The position numbers and the translations under genes were made by a program. Of a stretch of 64,000 nt of DNA, positions 49,927 through 57,859 are shown one piece after another. Source of the stretch: CAZCGA01 sp964498075 (GTDB lineage Bacteria > Desulfobacterota > Binatia > HRBIN30). Under the pieces are notes generated by a model. The model did not search any database and was not told where the DNA came from. It saw only the letters and a list, made by a program, of their open reading frames with translations. Numbering within the stretch: the stretch's first letter is position 1; each line of letters opens with the position of its first letter. The stretch spans positions 1 through 64,000 of the forward strand of contig CAZCGA010000024.1 of the NCBI GenBank assembly GCA_964498075.1, written 5' to 3'.

Positions 49927-51060
49927 ATGGAATTCGGACTATTCGTGCAAGCCCACGTCCCGCGCCGCGAGGTCGAAGCCGATCCGGCCGGTGCGGAGCA
50001 TTCACGTTTGATGCGCGAGCTGGATCTCGCTGTGCATTGCGACCGGCAGCGCTTCAAGTACGTCTGGTCGGTCGAGCACCACTTCCTCGAGGAGTACTCG
50101 CACATCTCGGCGTCGGAGATCTTCCTGCCCTACGTCGCGGCGCGGACGCAGCAGATCCACGTCGGCTCGGCGATCTGGAACCTGACGCCGCCGGTGAACC
50201 ACCCGGCGCGGACGGCGGAGCGCGTGGCGATGCTCGATCATCTCAGCGAGGGACGCTTCGAGTTCGGCATCGGACGCGGCTCGTCGAGCACCGAGTTCAA
50301 AGGTTTTGGAATTCCGGATGGCGACACCACGCGGGCGATGTTCGACGAAGCCTTGCCCGAGATCTTACGCATGTGGCGCAACGAGAAGTACACCTACCAA
50401 GGCAAGTACTTCTCGATGCCGGAGCGCAACGTGCTTCCAAAGCCGTACAGCCAACCGCATCCGCCGATCTGGGTGGCGTGCGGCAGCCCGTCGACCTTCG
50501 AGAAGGCGGCCCGGCTGGGTCTGGGAGCGCTGTGCTTCAGTCTCGGCTCTCCAAAAGACTTCGAGCCGCTGATCAAGGTCTACAAGGACACCATCAAGCA
50601 CGCCGAGCCGGTCGGCGCGTACGTGAACGACAACGTCGCCTGCGTCACGCAGCTGGTGTGCATGGAGGACGGCAAAGCGGCGCGCCGCCTCGCCTGCAAC
50701 ATGGGGAACATGTACCACACCAGCTTAGTCTTCCGGTACCTCGACACCTTCCCGCGGCCCGCCGGCATTCCGCAGTGGCCGCAGGTGATCCCGGAGCCCA
50801 CGCTCGAACAGTTGGAAGAACGCATCCGCTCCGGGCAGCGCATCGTCGGCGATCCCGACGAGTGCGCCAAGGCGGTGCAGCAGTACGCCGACATCGGCTG
50901 CGACCAGATCATCTTCGGGGTCTTGGCTTCGAGCCAGCCGCAGGAGACGGCGCGCAACACGGTCGAGATGTTCGGCAAACACGTGATCCCGCGCTTCGAC
51001 AAGGACCCGGTGCACCGCACCACGCGGTTCCGCGAAGCGGCGCTGCGAAAGCGGCCATGA
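49927..51060 (+). CDS. LLM-class flavin-dependent oxidoreductase (377 aa)
   Basis: The protein has FGLFVQAHVPRREV, VWSVEHHFLEEYSH and MLDHLSEGRFEFGIGRGSSSTEF, the flavin and substrate segments of luciferase-like monooxygenases. The C-terminal part (IVGDPDECAKAVQQYADIGCDQIIFGV) is also typical. The start follows an aaggagc site. Full length and probably active; the substrate is unknown. It is followed by a repeat-rich gap and another family member. Confidence 0.9.
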   Translation: MEFGLFVQAHVPRREVEADPAGAEHSRLMRELDLAVHCDRQRFKYVWSVEHHFLEEYSHISASEIFLPYVAARTQQIHVGSAIWNLTPPVNHPARTAERVAMLDHLSEGRFEFGIGRGSSSTEFKGFGIPDGDTTRAMFDEALPEILRMWRNEKYTYQGKYFSMPERNVLPKPYSQPHPPIWVACGSPSTFEKAARLGLGALCFSLGSPKDFEPLIKVYKDTIKHAEPVGAYVNDNVACVTQLVCMEDGKAARRLACNMGNMYHTSLVFRYLDTFPRPAGIPQWPQVIPEPTLEQLEERIRSGQRIVGDPDECAKAVQQYADIGCDQIIFGVLASSQPQETARNTVEMFGKHVIPRFDKDPVHRTTRFREAALRKRP

Positions 51061-51090
51061 AACCTCCCCCTTGCCCCCTCCTTAGAAAGA

Positions 51091-51217
51091 GACTGTCGAT
51101 TTTCTCGCGAACAGTGCTTCGACAAGCTCAGCACGAGCGGTTGGGGATTCAATTTCAAAGAAGAATTCCGCTCACCCTGAGCTTGTCGAAGGGTCTGCCT
51201 CGCGTTCATCGACAGTC
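51091..51217. mobile_element. 127-bp palindromic element, copy 2
   Basis: The element has the same 10-bp ends (gactgtcgat / atcgacagtc) as the copy at 2691-2817 and differs from it at two positions. Flanking octamers tagaaaga (51083-51090) and tcgaaagg (51218-51225) match at six of eight bases, like an aged target-site duplication. It has also landed in a palindromic repeat, which has ctcctt-type left and aaggagg-type right halves. Confidence 0.78.
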
Positions 51218-51252
51218 TCGAAAGGAGGGGGAAGAGCAGCTGCCTCCTTCTC

Positions 51253-51293
51253 TTAGTTCCCCTCCTTACCAAGGCGGGGCTAGGGGAGGTTGT
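51253..51293. repeat. Palindromic intergenic repeat (cccctcctta...ggggagg)
   Basis: The segments cccctccttaccaaggcggg and gctaggggagg form an imperfect palindrome of a common intergenic type, directly downstream of the 127-bp element. Confidence 0.6.
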
Positions 51294-51308
51294 GCCGGCG
51301 TGGCGTAG

Positions 51309-52268
51309 ATGCCCACCGCCGCCGTGCAAATCTGCCCACCGGGCAAGCTGGTGTTCGGTATGCAGCTGCCGATCGCGGCGCAGAGCACCGTGTTCGTCCA
51401 GCCGTGGGAGGCAACGGCGGGCACCGACGAGATTCGCCGCATCGCGCAGGCGTGCGATACGAACGGCTTCTTCTACCTCGCCGTGTCCGATCACGTCTGC
51501 GTGCCGCGCGACCACGCCAAGGCGATGTCGACCGTGTGGTACGACACCATCGCCACGCTCGGCTTCCTCGCCGCGGCGACGCAGCGTGTGCGCTTGCTGT
51601 CGTACGTCTACGTCGTGCCCTACCGTCATCCGCTGATGACCGCCAAGGCATTTGCGACGCTCGATGCGCTGTCGGGCGGGCGGGTCATCCTCGGCGTGGG
51701 GGCGGGTCATCTCCAGGCGGAGTTCGAAACGCTCGGCATCGATTTCACGCAACGCGGTAAGTTGCTCGACGAAGCCATCGACCTGATCGCTGCCGCCTTC
51801 ACCGATGAGTACGCCGAGCACGACGGGCCGCGGTGGACCGTGCACGGTGTGGGGCAACGGCCGCGCCCAGTGCAGCAGCCGCGCCCGCCGATCTGGGTCG
51901 GCGGCTCCACCAAGCCGGCGCTGCGCCGCGCCGCCGAGCGCGGCGACGGCTGGCTGCCGCAAGGTGTACCGGAGATCGGCATGCCCGCGGCGATCGACTA
52001 CATCCGCACGCATCGCGCCAAAGTACGCGGCGACGCACCGATCGAGATCGGCATGAACGCGCCGTGGATGTACGTCGGCACGCCGTCGTTCGAGGTCCCG
52101 CCGACCACGCGTACCGGCTCCGGCGAAGCGCTCGCCGCGCCGCTCCGCGACATGAAGAAGCTCGGCGTCAGCCACTGCGGCGTGCGCTTCCGCAGCCGTT
52201 CATGCGATGAGCTGATCGATCAGATCAGCGCCTTTGGAAGCGAAGTCGCGCCGCATCTAAATGACTGA
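51309..52268 (+). CDS. LLM-class (F420/FMN) oxidoreductase (319 aa)
   Basis: The protein has FGMQLPIAAQS, AVSDHVCVPR, TLDALSGGRVILGVGAGHLQ and PPIWVGGSTKPALRRAAERGDGWLP, the pattern of F420-dependent luciferase-like enzymes. It overlaps the SDR gene by 8 bp and the two are probably an operon, which suggests a two-step redox conversion of one substrate. The substrate is not identifiable. Confidence 0.9.
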   Translation: MPTAAVQICPPGKLVFGMQLPIAAQSTVFVQPWEATAGTDEIRRIAQACDTNGFFYLAVSDHVCVPRDHAKAMSTVWYDTIATLGFLAAATQRVRLLSYVYVVPYRHPLMTAKAFATLDALSGGRVILGVGAGHLQAEFETLGIDFTQRGKLLDEAIDLIAAAFTDEYAEHDGPRWTVHGVGQRPRPVQQPRPPIWVGGSTKPALRRAAERGDGWLPQGVPEIGMPAAIDYIRTHRAKVRGDAPIEIGMNAPWMYVGTPSFEVPPTTRTGSGEALAAPLRDMKKLGVSHCGVRFRSRSCDELIDQISAFGSEVAPHLND

Positions 52269-53064
52269 GGAACTGGGTGAAACCATGCTGCTCGAAAACC
52301 GCGTCGCCATCGTCTCCGGCATTGGCCCCGGGATGGGCCGAGACATTTCCGTAACCTGCGCACGCGAGGGCGCGTACGCCGTGCTCGCGGCGCGATCGAA
52401 GGAAGCACTTGAGGCCGTCGCGACCGACGTCCGGGCCCTCGGCCGCAAGGCTCTGCCGGTGCCGACCGACATCGCCAAGCCGGAAGACTGCAAGCGTCTC
52501 GTCGACGCGGCCATCGCCGAGTTCGGGCGCATCGATGTCCTGGTCAACAACGCCTTCAAGGGCGGCGTCGAGCCGGAGATCGAGGTGGCCACAATGGACT
52601 ACTGGCGTCAGGTGTTCGACGTCAACGTCTTCGGCTCGATGCAGCTGTCGCAGCTCGTCATCCCGCACATGAAGGCACAGGGCGGTGGGTCGATTGTGTT
52701 CATCAACTCGATGTCCACGCGCATCATCGAGCCGGGTATGGGAGCCTATACTGCCTCCAAGGGAGCGCTGATGGGCGCGGCGCAGACGTTGGCCAAAGAA
52801 GTCGGCAAGTACAAGATCCGCGTCAACTCGGTGGTGCCCGGCTACATCTGGAGCGACAAACTGGCCGCCTACTTCCGCTACCTCGCCAAGCAGCAGAACC
52901 GCACCTACGAGGACGTGCACGCCGACATCACGTCACGCACGGCGCTGCACCACATCCCGACCTCCGAGGAGATCGCCGACGCAGTCGTCTTCTTCGCCTC
53001 GGACCTGTCGCGCGCCATCACCGGACAGGCGCTCGACGTCAACGGCGGTCATTTCTTTCATTGA
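52261..53064 (+). CDS. Short-chain dehydrogenase/reductase (267 aa)
   Basis: A Rossmann fold is evident with the cofactor motif SGIGPGMG (a Ser for the usual Thr), VNNAFKG and the catalytic Ser150, Tyr163 and Lys167 (YTASK). The C-terminal DVNGGHFF is typical of the family. The start is ATG 52261, inside the previous gene's end; the ATG at 52285 is an alternative. The overlap with the luciferase-like gene points to a shared pathway. An NAD(P)H-dependent alcohol/ketone conversion is expected. Confidence 0.92.
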   Translation: MTEELGETMLLENRVAIVSGIGPGMGRDISVTCAREGAYAVLAARSKEALEAVATDVRALGRKALPVPTDIAKPEDCKRLVDAAIAEFGRIDVLVNNAFKGGVEPEIEVATMDYWRQVFDVNVFGSMQLSQLVIPHMKAQGGGSIVFINSMSTRIIEPGMGAYTASKGALMGAAQTLAKEVGKYKIRVNSVVPGYIWSDKLAAYFRYLAKQQNRTYEDVHADITSRTALHHIPTSEEIADAVVFFASDLSRAITGQALDVNGGHFFH

Positions 53065-53087
53065 GAACGAAAGACGGCGTCCGGTGC

Positions 53088-54503
53088 TCAGTCCAGCCCG
53101 AAGAAGTGACTGATGGACTGCATCACTCGGTTCTGGCCGGTCCCTTCAACAAGCGAGAGCGCCCGAGCCATGGTCGTGAAGAGCTCGGTCTGATCGGTGA
53201 CGCCCGCGACTCGGGAGGCTTGCGGTCCTTGGGCGGCGATGCGCAGCTGCGTACCCGTGTGCTCCTGCTTACGCCCGGGAAGATTGGTCGCGTAACCGAT
53301 CGTCATCGGCACGCCGTCGGCCGTGACCAGGGTGCTGAACACTCCGGGGCTGTGGTCGGTGGCTTCCGGCGCCGGGATGATCTGACTGGTGTGCGCATGG
53401 TCGCCCGTCACCACGACGAGCGTATCCGGGTACTGCCGTGCGTATGCGAGCGCGACGCCGACCGCCGCGTCGAAGGCGATGGTCTCGCCGATCTGCCCGC
53501 ACGGATCGGCAGCGTGGTCGCGCTTGTCGATTGCCGCGCCTTCCACCTGCAAGAAGAAGCCGCGCCGCCGCCGCGGCGCGCGGTCGAGCAGCTCGATGGC
53601 CTTCAGGGTCATCGCAGCGAGGCCGGGTTCTGTATCCGTCCGGTGCTGCTCGATGCAGCGCTGAGGGCCGCTGCCCGGATACGCAGCCGCCGGCTCGCCG
53701 CCCCATTCAAGGCTCATGTCGCCCGCTGCGAAGAGGCCGAGCAATCGCTGTCCACCGCGTACGGCTTCCAGCTCTGCCGCGTTGGCGACGACGGTGTAAC
53801 CTTGCGCCACCGCCGATTGCACGACTGTCTGTCCGGCATGCGGACCGGCGTCGATGACTTGCTGGAAGCGTTCCCGTCCCCCACCGAGGAGCACGTCAAC
53901 GTGATGGTCGACGGTCTGCTCGGCAATCGATCCGAGGCCACCGGCCGACTTCCAGTAGCGCGGGCAGAGCGCCATGTCCGCCGGCCCCTGGCAGGCGCGG
54001 TGATTGACGTGCGCCGCCAGCGCCGCCGGCGTCGCATCGGTCAGGTCGGCCGTCGTGACGCTGCCGGTGCGCAGACCCTTCTGCTGCGCCAGCTCGAGGA
54101 TCGTCAGCAGCGGCTGATCGGTCCCGGGGGCGGTCGAGAGGCGGCGGGCACTGGTCTTGTGCCCCGTGGCCCAGGCAGTCGCGCTGGCCGCCGAGTCGGC
54201 CACGTAGTCCGGCCGCGCGGGGTTCTCCTCCTGCACCGAGTAGGTGGTGTACGCACCGGTCATTGGCAGCGCATCGAGGGCTAGACGACCCGCGGCGCCG
54301 ACCTGGTAGTTGCGCGCCATGGTGATCTCCGAGTCGCCCATCCCGTCGCCGATCAATAGAATCACACTGCGCGCCCGGCCGCCCCACCGTGCCCCGTCGA
54401 ACAGCGCCGTCTGATCAGCCGGACCTGCACACCCGAGCCACGCGGCAGCGACGCAGCCGGCGCCCACGAGCGCACGGCCGACAACGGTGGTCACACGTTG
54501 CAT
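53088..54503 (-). CDS. Alkaline phosphatase PhoA family (471 aa)
   Basis: The protein has ILLIGDGMGDSEIT (metal-binding Asp53), the nucleophile Ser104 in ADSAASATAWATG and late His ligands in VTGDHAHTSQIIP. A signal peptide with a possible lipobox (WLGC, Cys25) suggests a membrane-anchored exported enzyme. It releases phosphate from phosphomonoesters outside the cytoplasm. The start at 54503 is 22 bp after the stop of the luciferase-like gene upstream, so co-transcription is possible but functional linkage is not obvious. Confidence 0.92.
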   Translation of the reverse strand: MQRVTTVVGRALVGAGCVAAAWLGCAGPADQTALFDGARWGGRARSVILLIGDGMGDSEITMARNYQVGAAGRLALDALPMTGAYTTYSVQEENPARPDYVADSAASATAWATGHKTSARRLSTAPGTDQPLLTILELAQQKGLRTGSVTTADLTDATPAALAAHVNHRACQGPADMALCPRYWKSAGGLGSIAEQTVDHHVDVLLGGGRERFQQVIDAGPHAGQTVVQSAVAQGYTVVANAAELEAVRGGQRLLGLFAAGDMSLEWGGEPAAAYPGSGPQRCIEQHRTDTEPGLAAMTLKAIELLDRAPRRRRGFFLQVEGAAIDKRDHAADPCGQIGETIAFDAAVGVALAYARQYPDTLVVVTGDHAHTSQIIPAPEATDHSPGVFSTLVTADGVPMTIGYATNLPGRKQEHTGTQLRIAAQGPQASRVAGVTDQTELFTTMARALSLVEGTGQNRVMQSISHFFGLD

Positions 54504-54525
54504 GTCAGCGGCGTCAGTCGGCGGG

Positions 54526-55494
54526 TCATCGAATCCGTGGGAGCACGCTTGAAGCGAAGAGCTCGAGACCCTGCCAGCCGAGCTCGGGGGACATGCCGCC
54601 CATGAGCGGATGGAGGATGACGCGGCCCGTACGCTGCGCCAGCGCCACGCACTCGTCGGGCGTGACGACGCAGTAGACGTCGCTCTTGCGGATCTCGTCG
54701 ATCGCCTTGGCATCAACATGCATCGACGAGCGCTGGCCCGGTGTCTGCCACGCCGCGTAGGTCTGCGCATCATACAGCGCGTGGGGGGCGATGCGCGCCC
54801 AGTCGCGGTCCGGGTCTTCACTGACGTGGACGAATCCAGGGCCGCCGGGCAGCATCGCGAATCCGCCCTTGAAGCCGACGCGGGCACACTCCGCGTTGTA
54901 GGTCTCGACCAACTGCGGATCGCCGATCGCCGGAAAGAAGCCGGCGTGGAGCCGCGCCGCGCGCTTGGCGGCCAGCGGTGTGGAGCCGCCGATCAGGATC
55001 ATCGGCGGCGCCTTCGGCTTTGGAGTGACCCGGACGGTCCGGCCGCGCCACTCGAACGGTTCACCCGTCCACGCCTTGCGCATGACCTCGACCGACTCCT
55101 CGAGCAGCTTGCCGCGCTGCTTGCGATCCACGCCGGCCATCTCGAATTCTTCCTGGCGATACCCCAGTCCGGCGACGAGGCTGACGCGGCCGTCGCTGGC
55201 CAGGTCGAGGACGGCAAGCTGCTCGGCGAGACGCACGGGATCATGCAGCGGGACGAGCGCCGCAGCGATGCTGATGCGGATCTTCTTGGTGCGCCCGGCA
55301 ATGGCGGCGGCCAGCGTCAAGGGAGCGGGCAGGTAGCCGTCGTCGACGCCGTGATGCTCGGAGAGCACCACCACATCCAGGCCGTGGGCGTCGGCCCACG
55401 CGCACTGATCCAGGCACGCGGCGTACTGCGCGGCGTGCGTCGTGGTTGCAAACGCCGGCACGCGCAGGTCGAAACGAATTCCAATCATCGCCAT
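54526..55494 (-). CDS. LLM-class flavin-dependent oxidoreductase (322 aa)
   Basis: The protein has VVVLSEHHGVDDGY, LVPLHDPVRLAEQLAVLD and VSLVAGLGYRQEEFEMAGVD, followed by PPMILIGGSTPLAAKRAARL. It is a normal-length family member. The start at 55494 has a ggagggg stretch 12 bases upstream. It is the fourth luciferase-like gene of the window and lies ahead of the alkaline phosphatase gene. Confidence 0.9.
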   Translation of the reverse strand: MAMIGIRFDLRVPAFATTTHAAQYAACLDQCAWADAHGLDVVVLSEHHGVDDGYLPAPLTLAAAIAGRTKKIRISIAAALVPLHDPVRLAEQLAVLDLASDGRVSLVAGLGYRQEEFEMAGVDRKQRGKLLEESVEVMRKAWTGEPFEWRGRTVRVTPKPKAPPMILIGGSTPLAAKRAARLHAGFFPAIGDPQLVETYNAECARVGFKGGFAMLPGGPGFVHVSEDPDRDWARIAPHALYDAQTYAAWQTPGQRSSMHVDAKAIDEIRKSDVYCVVTPDECVALAQRTGRVILHPLMGGMSPELGWQGLELFASSVLPRIR

Positions 55495-55645
55495 GGTCCG
55501 GTCCCCCTCCAAACGCGACGTGTATGGGCCGAGGTTGTACCTGCGTTCCGGCGGCAGCGTCAACGCTGGGGACCGTGTGCCGGTTGCTTCTCACACATCG
55601 CTTGGTATGGTACAGGATCGCATCACGACAGCGTGAGGTTCCTCT

Positions 55646-56455
55646 ATGGCAACGGTGATCACCAGCGAATGCATCAACTGCGGCGCGTGCGAGCCGGAGT
55701 GCCCGAACACCGCCATCTATCAGGGCGGCGTGGAGTGGGATCTCAACGGCGCCAAACATCCGGCGGTCGCGACCGACATCTTCTACATCGTCCCGGAGAA
55801 GTGCACGGAGTGCGTCGGTTTCCATGACCATGAGGCATGCGCCGCCGTCTGTCCGGTGGATTGCTGCGTACCGGATCCGAACATTCCGGAGACCGAAGCT
55901 GTACTGATGGAGCGGGCGAAGGAGCTGCATCCCGACCAAGTCTTCCCGGATGACTTTCCCTCGCGGTTCAAGAAGGAAGGCGGTGCCGCGGCGCCCGCTG
56001 CGGAAGCCGCTGCCACCGTACCGGCGCCGAAACCTGCCGCAGCCCCACCGGCACAGCCAGCAGCCGCAGCCGTCGAAGTCGCCGTGGAGACCTCACTCAG
56101 CATTCCGGAAATCGAAGACTGGGAAGTACCGATCGACTGCTTCCACTGCCACGGCACCTATGCGGTGCCGTTCAAGCACTTCCGCAGCGGCGTGGTCTTC
56201 TACTGCGCGTACTGCCAAGGCTCGTACGTCATCACCACGTCGATCCACAGCCACGTCAGCCACGCGCTGCGCGAGTTCCATCGCCGCTGGCGCGAGGAGT
56301 TCGACACCTTCCAAAGCAAGCGGCAACGCGAGCTGGAGGAGTTCGAGGAGCGTCAGCACGCCAAACTCGAAACCTTCAACGAGTCCCTGAAGAACGCCAG
56401 CGACGAGTTCCGGCCGCCCGGCGCACCGCGCAAGCGGGCTTGGATCTTCGGCTGA
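55646..56455 (+). CDS. YfhL-type dicluster ferredoxin fused to a zinc ribbon and coiled coil (269 aa)
   Basis: Residues 1-80 form a dicluster 4Fe-4S ferredoxin: C9, C12, C15, C19 and C53, C56, C65, C69, with the extra loop of the YfhL/Allochromatium type. An Ala/Pro linker (112-145) leads to a two-pair Cys motif C165-x2-C168 and C187-x2-C190, like a zinc ribbon, and then a charged helix (205-250) that should form a coiled coil. Stand-alone ferredoxins of this type have about 85 residues, so the extra half is an addition. It may link an electron carrier to a partner protein or nucleic acid. Confidence 0.85.
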   Translation: MATVITSECINCGACEPECPNTAIYQGGVEWDLNGAKHPAVATDIFYIVPEKCTECVGFHDHEACAAVCPVDCCVPDPNIPETEAVLMERAKELHPDQVFPDDFPSRFKKEGGAAAPAAEAAATVPAPKPAAAPPAQPAAAAVEVAVETSLSIPEIEDWEVPIDCFHCHGTYAVPFKHFRSGVVFYCAYCQGSYVITTSIHSHVSHALREFHRRWREEFDTFQSKRQRELEEFEERQHAKLETFNESLKNASDEFRPPGAPRKRAWIFG

Positions 56456-56489
56456 TCGAAGTTCTTGTCCCTTCGGCACACCACCGTCG

Positions 56490-56795
56490 CTACTTCGGCA
56501 GGCTGTCCGGAGGATCGAGGTTGTTGACCTCTCCCGTCAGCGACTCCAGGAAGGCGACGAGGTCGTCCACCACCCGCGGCGTGAGGTTGAGCGGCTTGAT
56601 CTCCTTCGAGAGGCGGGGATCGAAGTACAGGAGCTTGCCCAGCGCGACCTTGTCGGCGCTCAGGGGTCGTTGTCGGGGATGTACGCTGCGCCGGCTTGCA
56701 GCCCCAGCGGCAGCTCCATGTCGAAGCTGCCCGACTTCAGTGTAACTGCGCTCCGGCTCGCTTCTGGCGGAAGAGCGATGAGACGTGTACTTGAT
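56490..56795 (-). pseudogene. Remnant of a di-heme cytochrome c peroxidase (CcpA/MauG-type)
   Basis: The frames read FDMELPLGLQAGAAYIPDND, then after a one-base shift PLSADKVALGKLLYFDPRLS, which is the N-terminus before the first heme site. The sequence then jumps to LTPRVVDDLVAFLESLTGEV, the C-terminus of the family. The whole middle, with both CxxCH heme sites, is deleted, and a -1 frameshift occurs near 56660. The gene is dead. The junction lies near 56595. Confidence 0.75.
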
Positions 56796-56806
56796 CGGGC
56801 GGCACG

Positions 56807-57520
56807 ATGATTCAGCTGGCCCACAGCTCCCAGCCGACCCACTCGCGCGCAGTCGGCCTGGTCTTGCTCAGCATCTTGCTTGGCTGTTCGGGACCACGGC
56901 ACACTGCAGCAGCGGCGGAGAGCCATCACGATGCGACGGCGCGGCACTCGTTCGAAGATGTCGAGCATTGGACGTCGCTCTTCGACGATCCGTCGCGTGA
57001 CGCCTGGCAGAGGCCGCAGGATGTCGTGCAGGCCCTACAGCTCCGTCCCGGTATGTGCGTGGCGGATCTCGGCGCGGGCACCGGCTACTTCAGTCGCTAC
57101 CTCGCAGCCGCCGTCGGCGAGGCAGGAACGGTGCTCGCCGTGGACACCGAACCGAACCTGGTGGTGCATCTCCGTGAGCGGGCCGAGAAGGAGCGGACGG
57201 CGAACGTCGTGCCGGTCCTGGCGTCGCCCGACAACCCGCGCCTACCCGTGGGCGCCGTCGATCTCATTCTCATCGTCGACACGGTGCATCACATCGACGA
57301 TCGCATCGGCTACTTCCGCCGGCTGCAACGGTTCCTCAAATCCGCGGGGCGTGTCGTCATCATCGACTTCAAGAAAGAGGATCTGCCGGTCGGCCCACCG
57401 CCCGAGCACAAGCTGGCGCGCGAGCAGATCGTGGACGAGCTGCAGAGCGCCGGCTACCAGCTGGTCGCCGCACCGGCGCTGCTGCCCTACCAGTACGTCC
57501 TGATCTTTCGGCAGCGATGA
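56807..57520 (+). CDS. Class I SAM-dependent methyltransferase with lipoprotein signal (237 aa)
   Basis: A lipoprotein signal peptide ends at SILLGCSG (Cys27 after LLG). The mature part has the SAM motif VADLGAGTGYF at 86-96, an acidic residue in VLAVDTEPN, and VDLILIVDTVHHIDD. Class I methyltransferases normally work in the cytoplasm, where SAM is made, so an exported one is unusual. The signal may be misread, or the protein may use its fold for something else. It follows a dead cytochrome c peroxidase on the other strand. Confidence 0.8.
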   Translation: MIQLAHSSQPTHSRAVGLVLLSILLGCSGPRHTAAAAESHHDATARHSFEDVEHWTSLFDDPSRDAWQRPQDVVQALQLRPGMCVADLGAGTGYFSRYLAAAVGEAGTVLAVDTEPNLVVHLRERAEKERTANVVPVLASPDNPRLPVGAVDLILIVDTVHHIDDRIGYFRRLQRFLKSAGRVVIIDFKKEDLPVGPPPEHKLAREQIVDELQSAGYQLVAAPALLPYQYVLIFRQR

Positions 57521-57553
57521 GATCGCGCCAGCTGGCCGCGATGCGTGCGGTCG

Positions 57554-57841
57554 CTACTCCGCTTCGAAGAAGGTGCGCCTCGCCACTAGCCACATGACGA
57601 CGCCGGCGAGTGCGTAGGCGATCGCGCCCTCGACGACGCTGCAGCCGCCGACGAACAAGGACACACCGAGCACCAAGATCGTACTGATCACGGCGACGAC
57701 CTGATCGATGCGTGTTTCCCGCTCGCGTTCGCGTTGGACGTGCTCGCGGACATCGGCGCCACAGTGCGGGCAGCGACCGCCGGGCTTGCGGACGAGCGGT
57801 GCTGCGCACGCCGGGCAATTGACCTTCGAGCTCACGGGCAT
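57554..57841 (-). CDS. Small membrane protein with zinc-ribbon N-terminus (95 aa)
   Basis: The N-terminus carries CPACAAPLVRKPGGRCPHC, a CxxC...CxxC zinc ribbon, followed by a charged helix and two hydrophobic segments (VVAVISTILVLGVSLFVGG and GAIAYALAGVVMWLV). Such short zinc-ribbon membrane proteins are common and of unknown function. It lies 18 bp downstream of sppA on the same strand. Confidence 0.7.
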   Translation of the reverse strand: MPVSSKVNCPACAAPLVRKPGGRCPHCGADVREHVQRERERETRIDQVVAVISTILVLGVSLFVGGCSVVEGAIAYALAGVVMWLVARRTFFEAE

Positions 57842-57859
57842 GGCGATGCGCCAGTCGCC

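Noticed and set aside
56600..56665. TGA in the cytochrome c peroxidase remnant as another Sec codon
   Set aside because: The frame continues only after a one-base shift and the gene has lost its catalytic middle, so the TGA arises from a frameshift in a dead gene.
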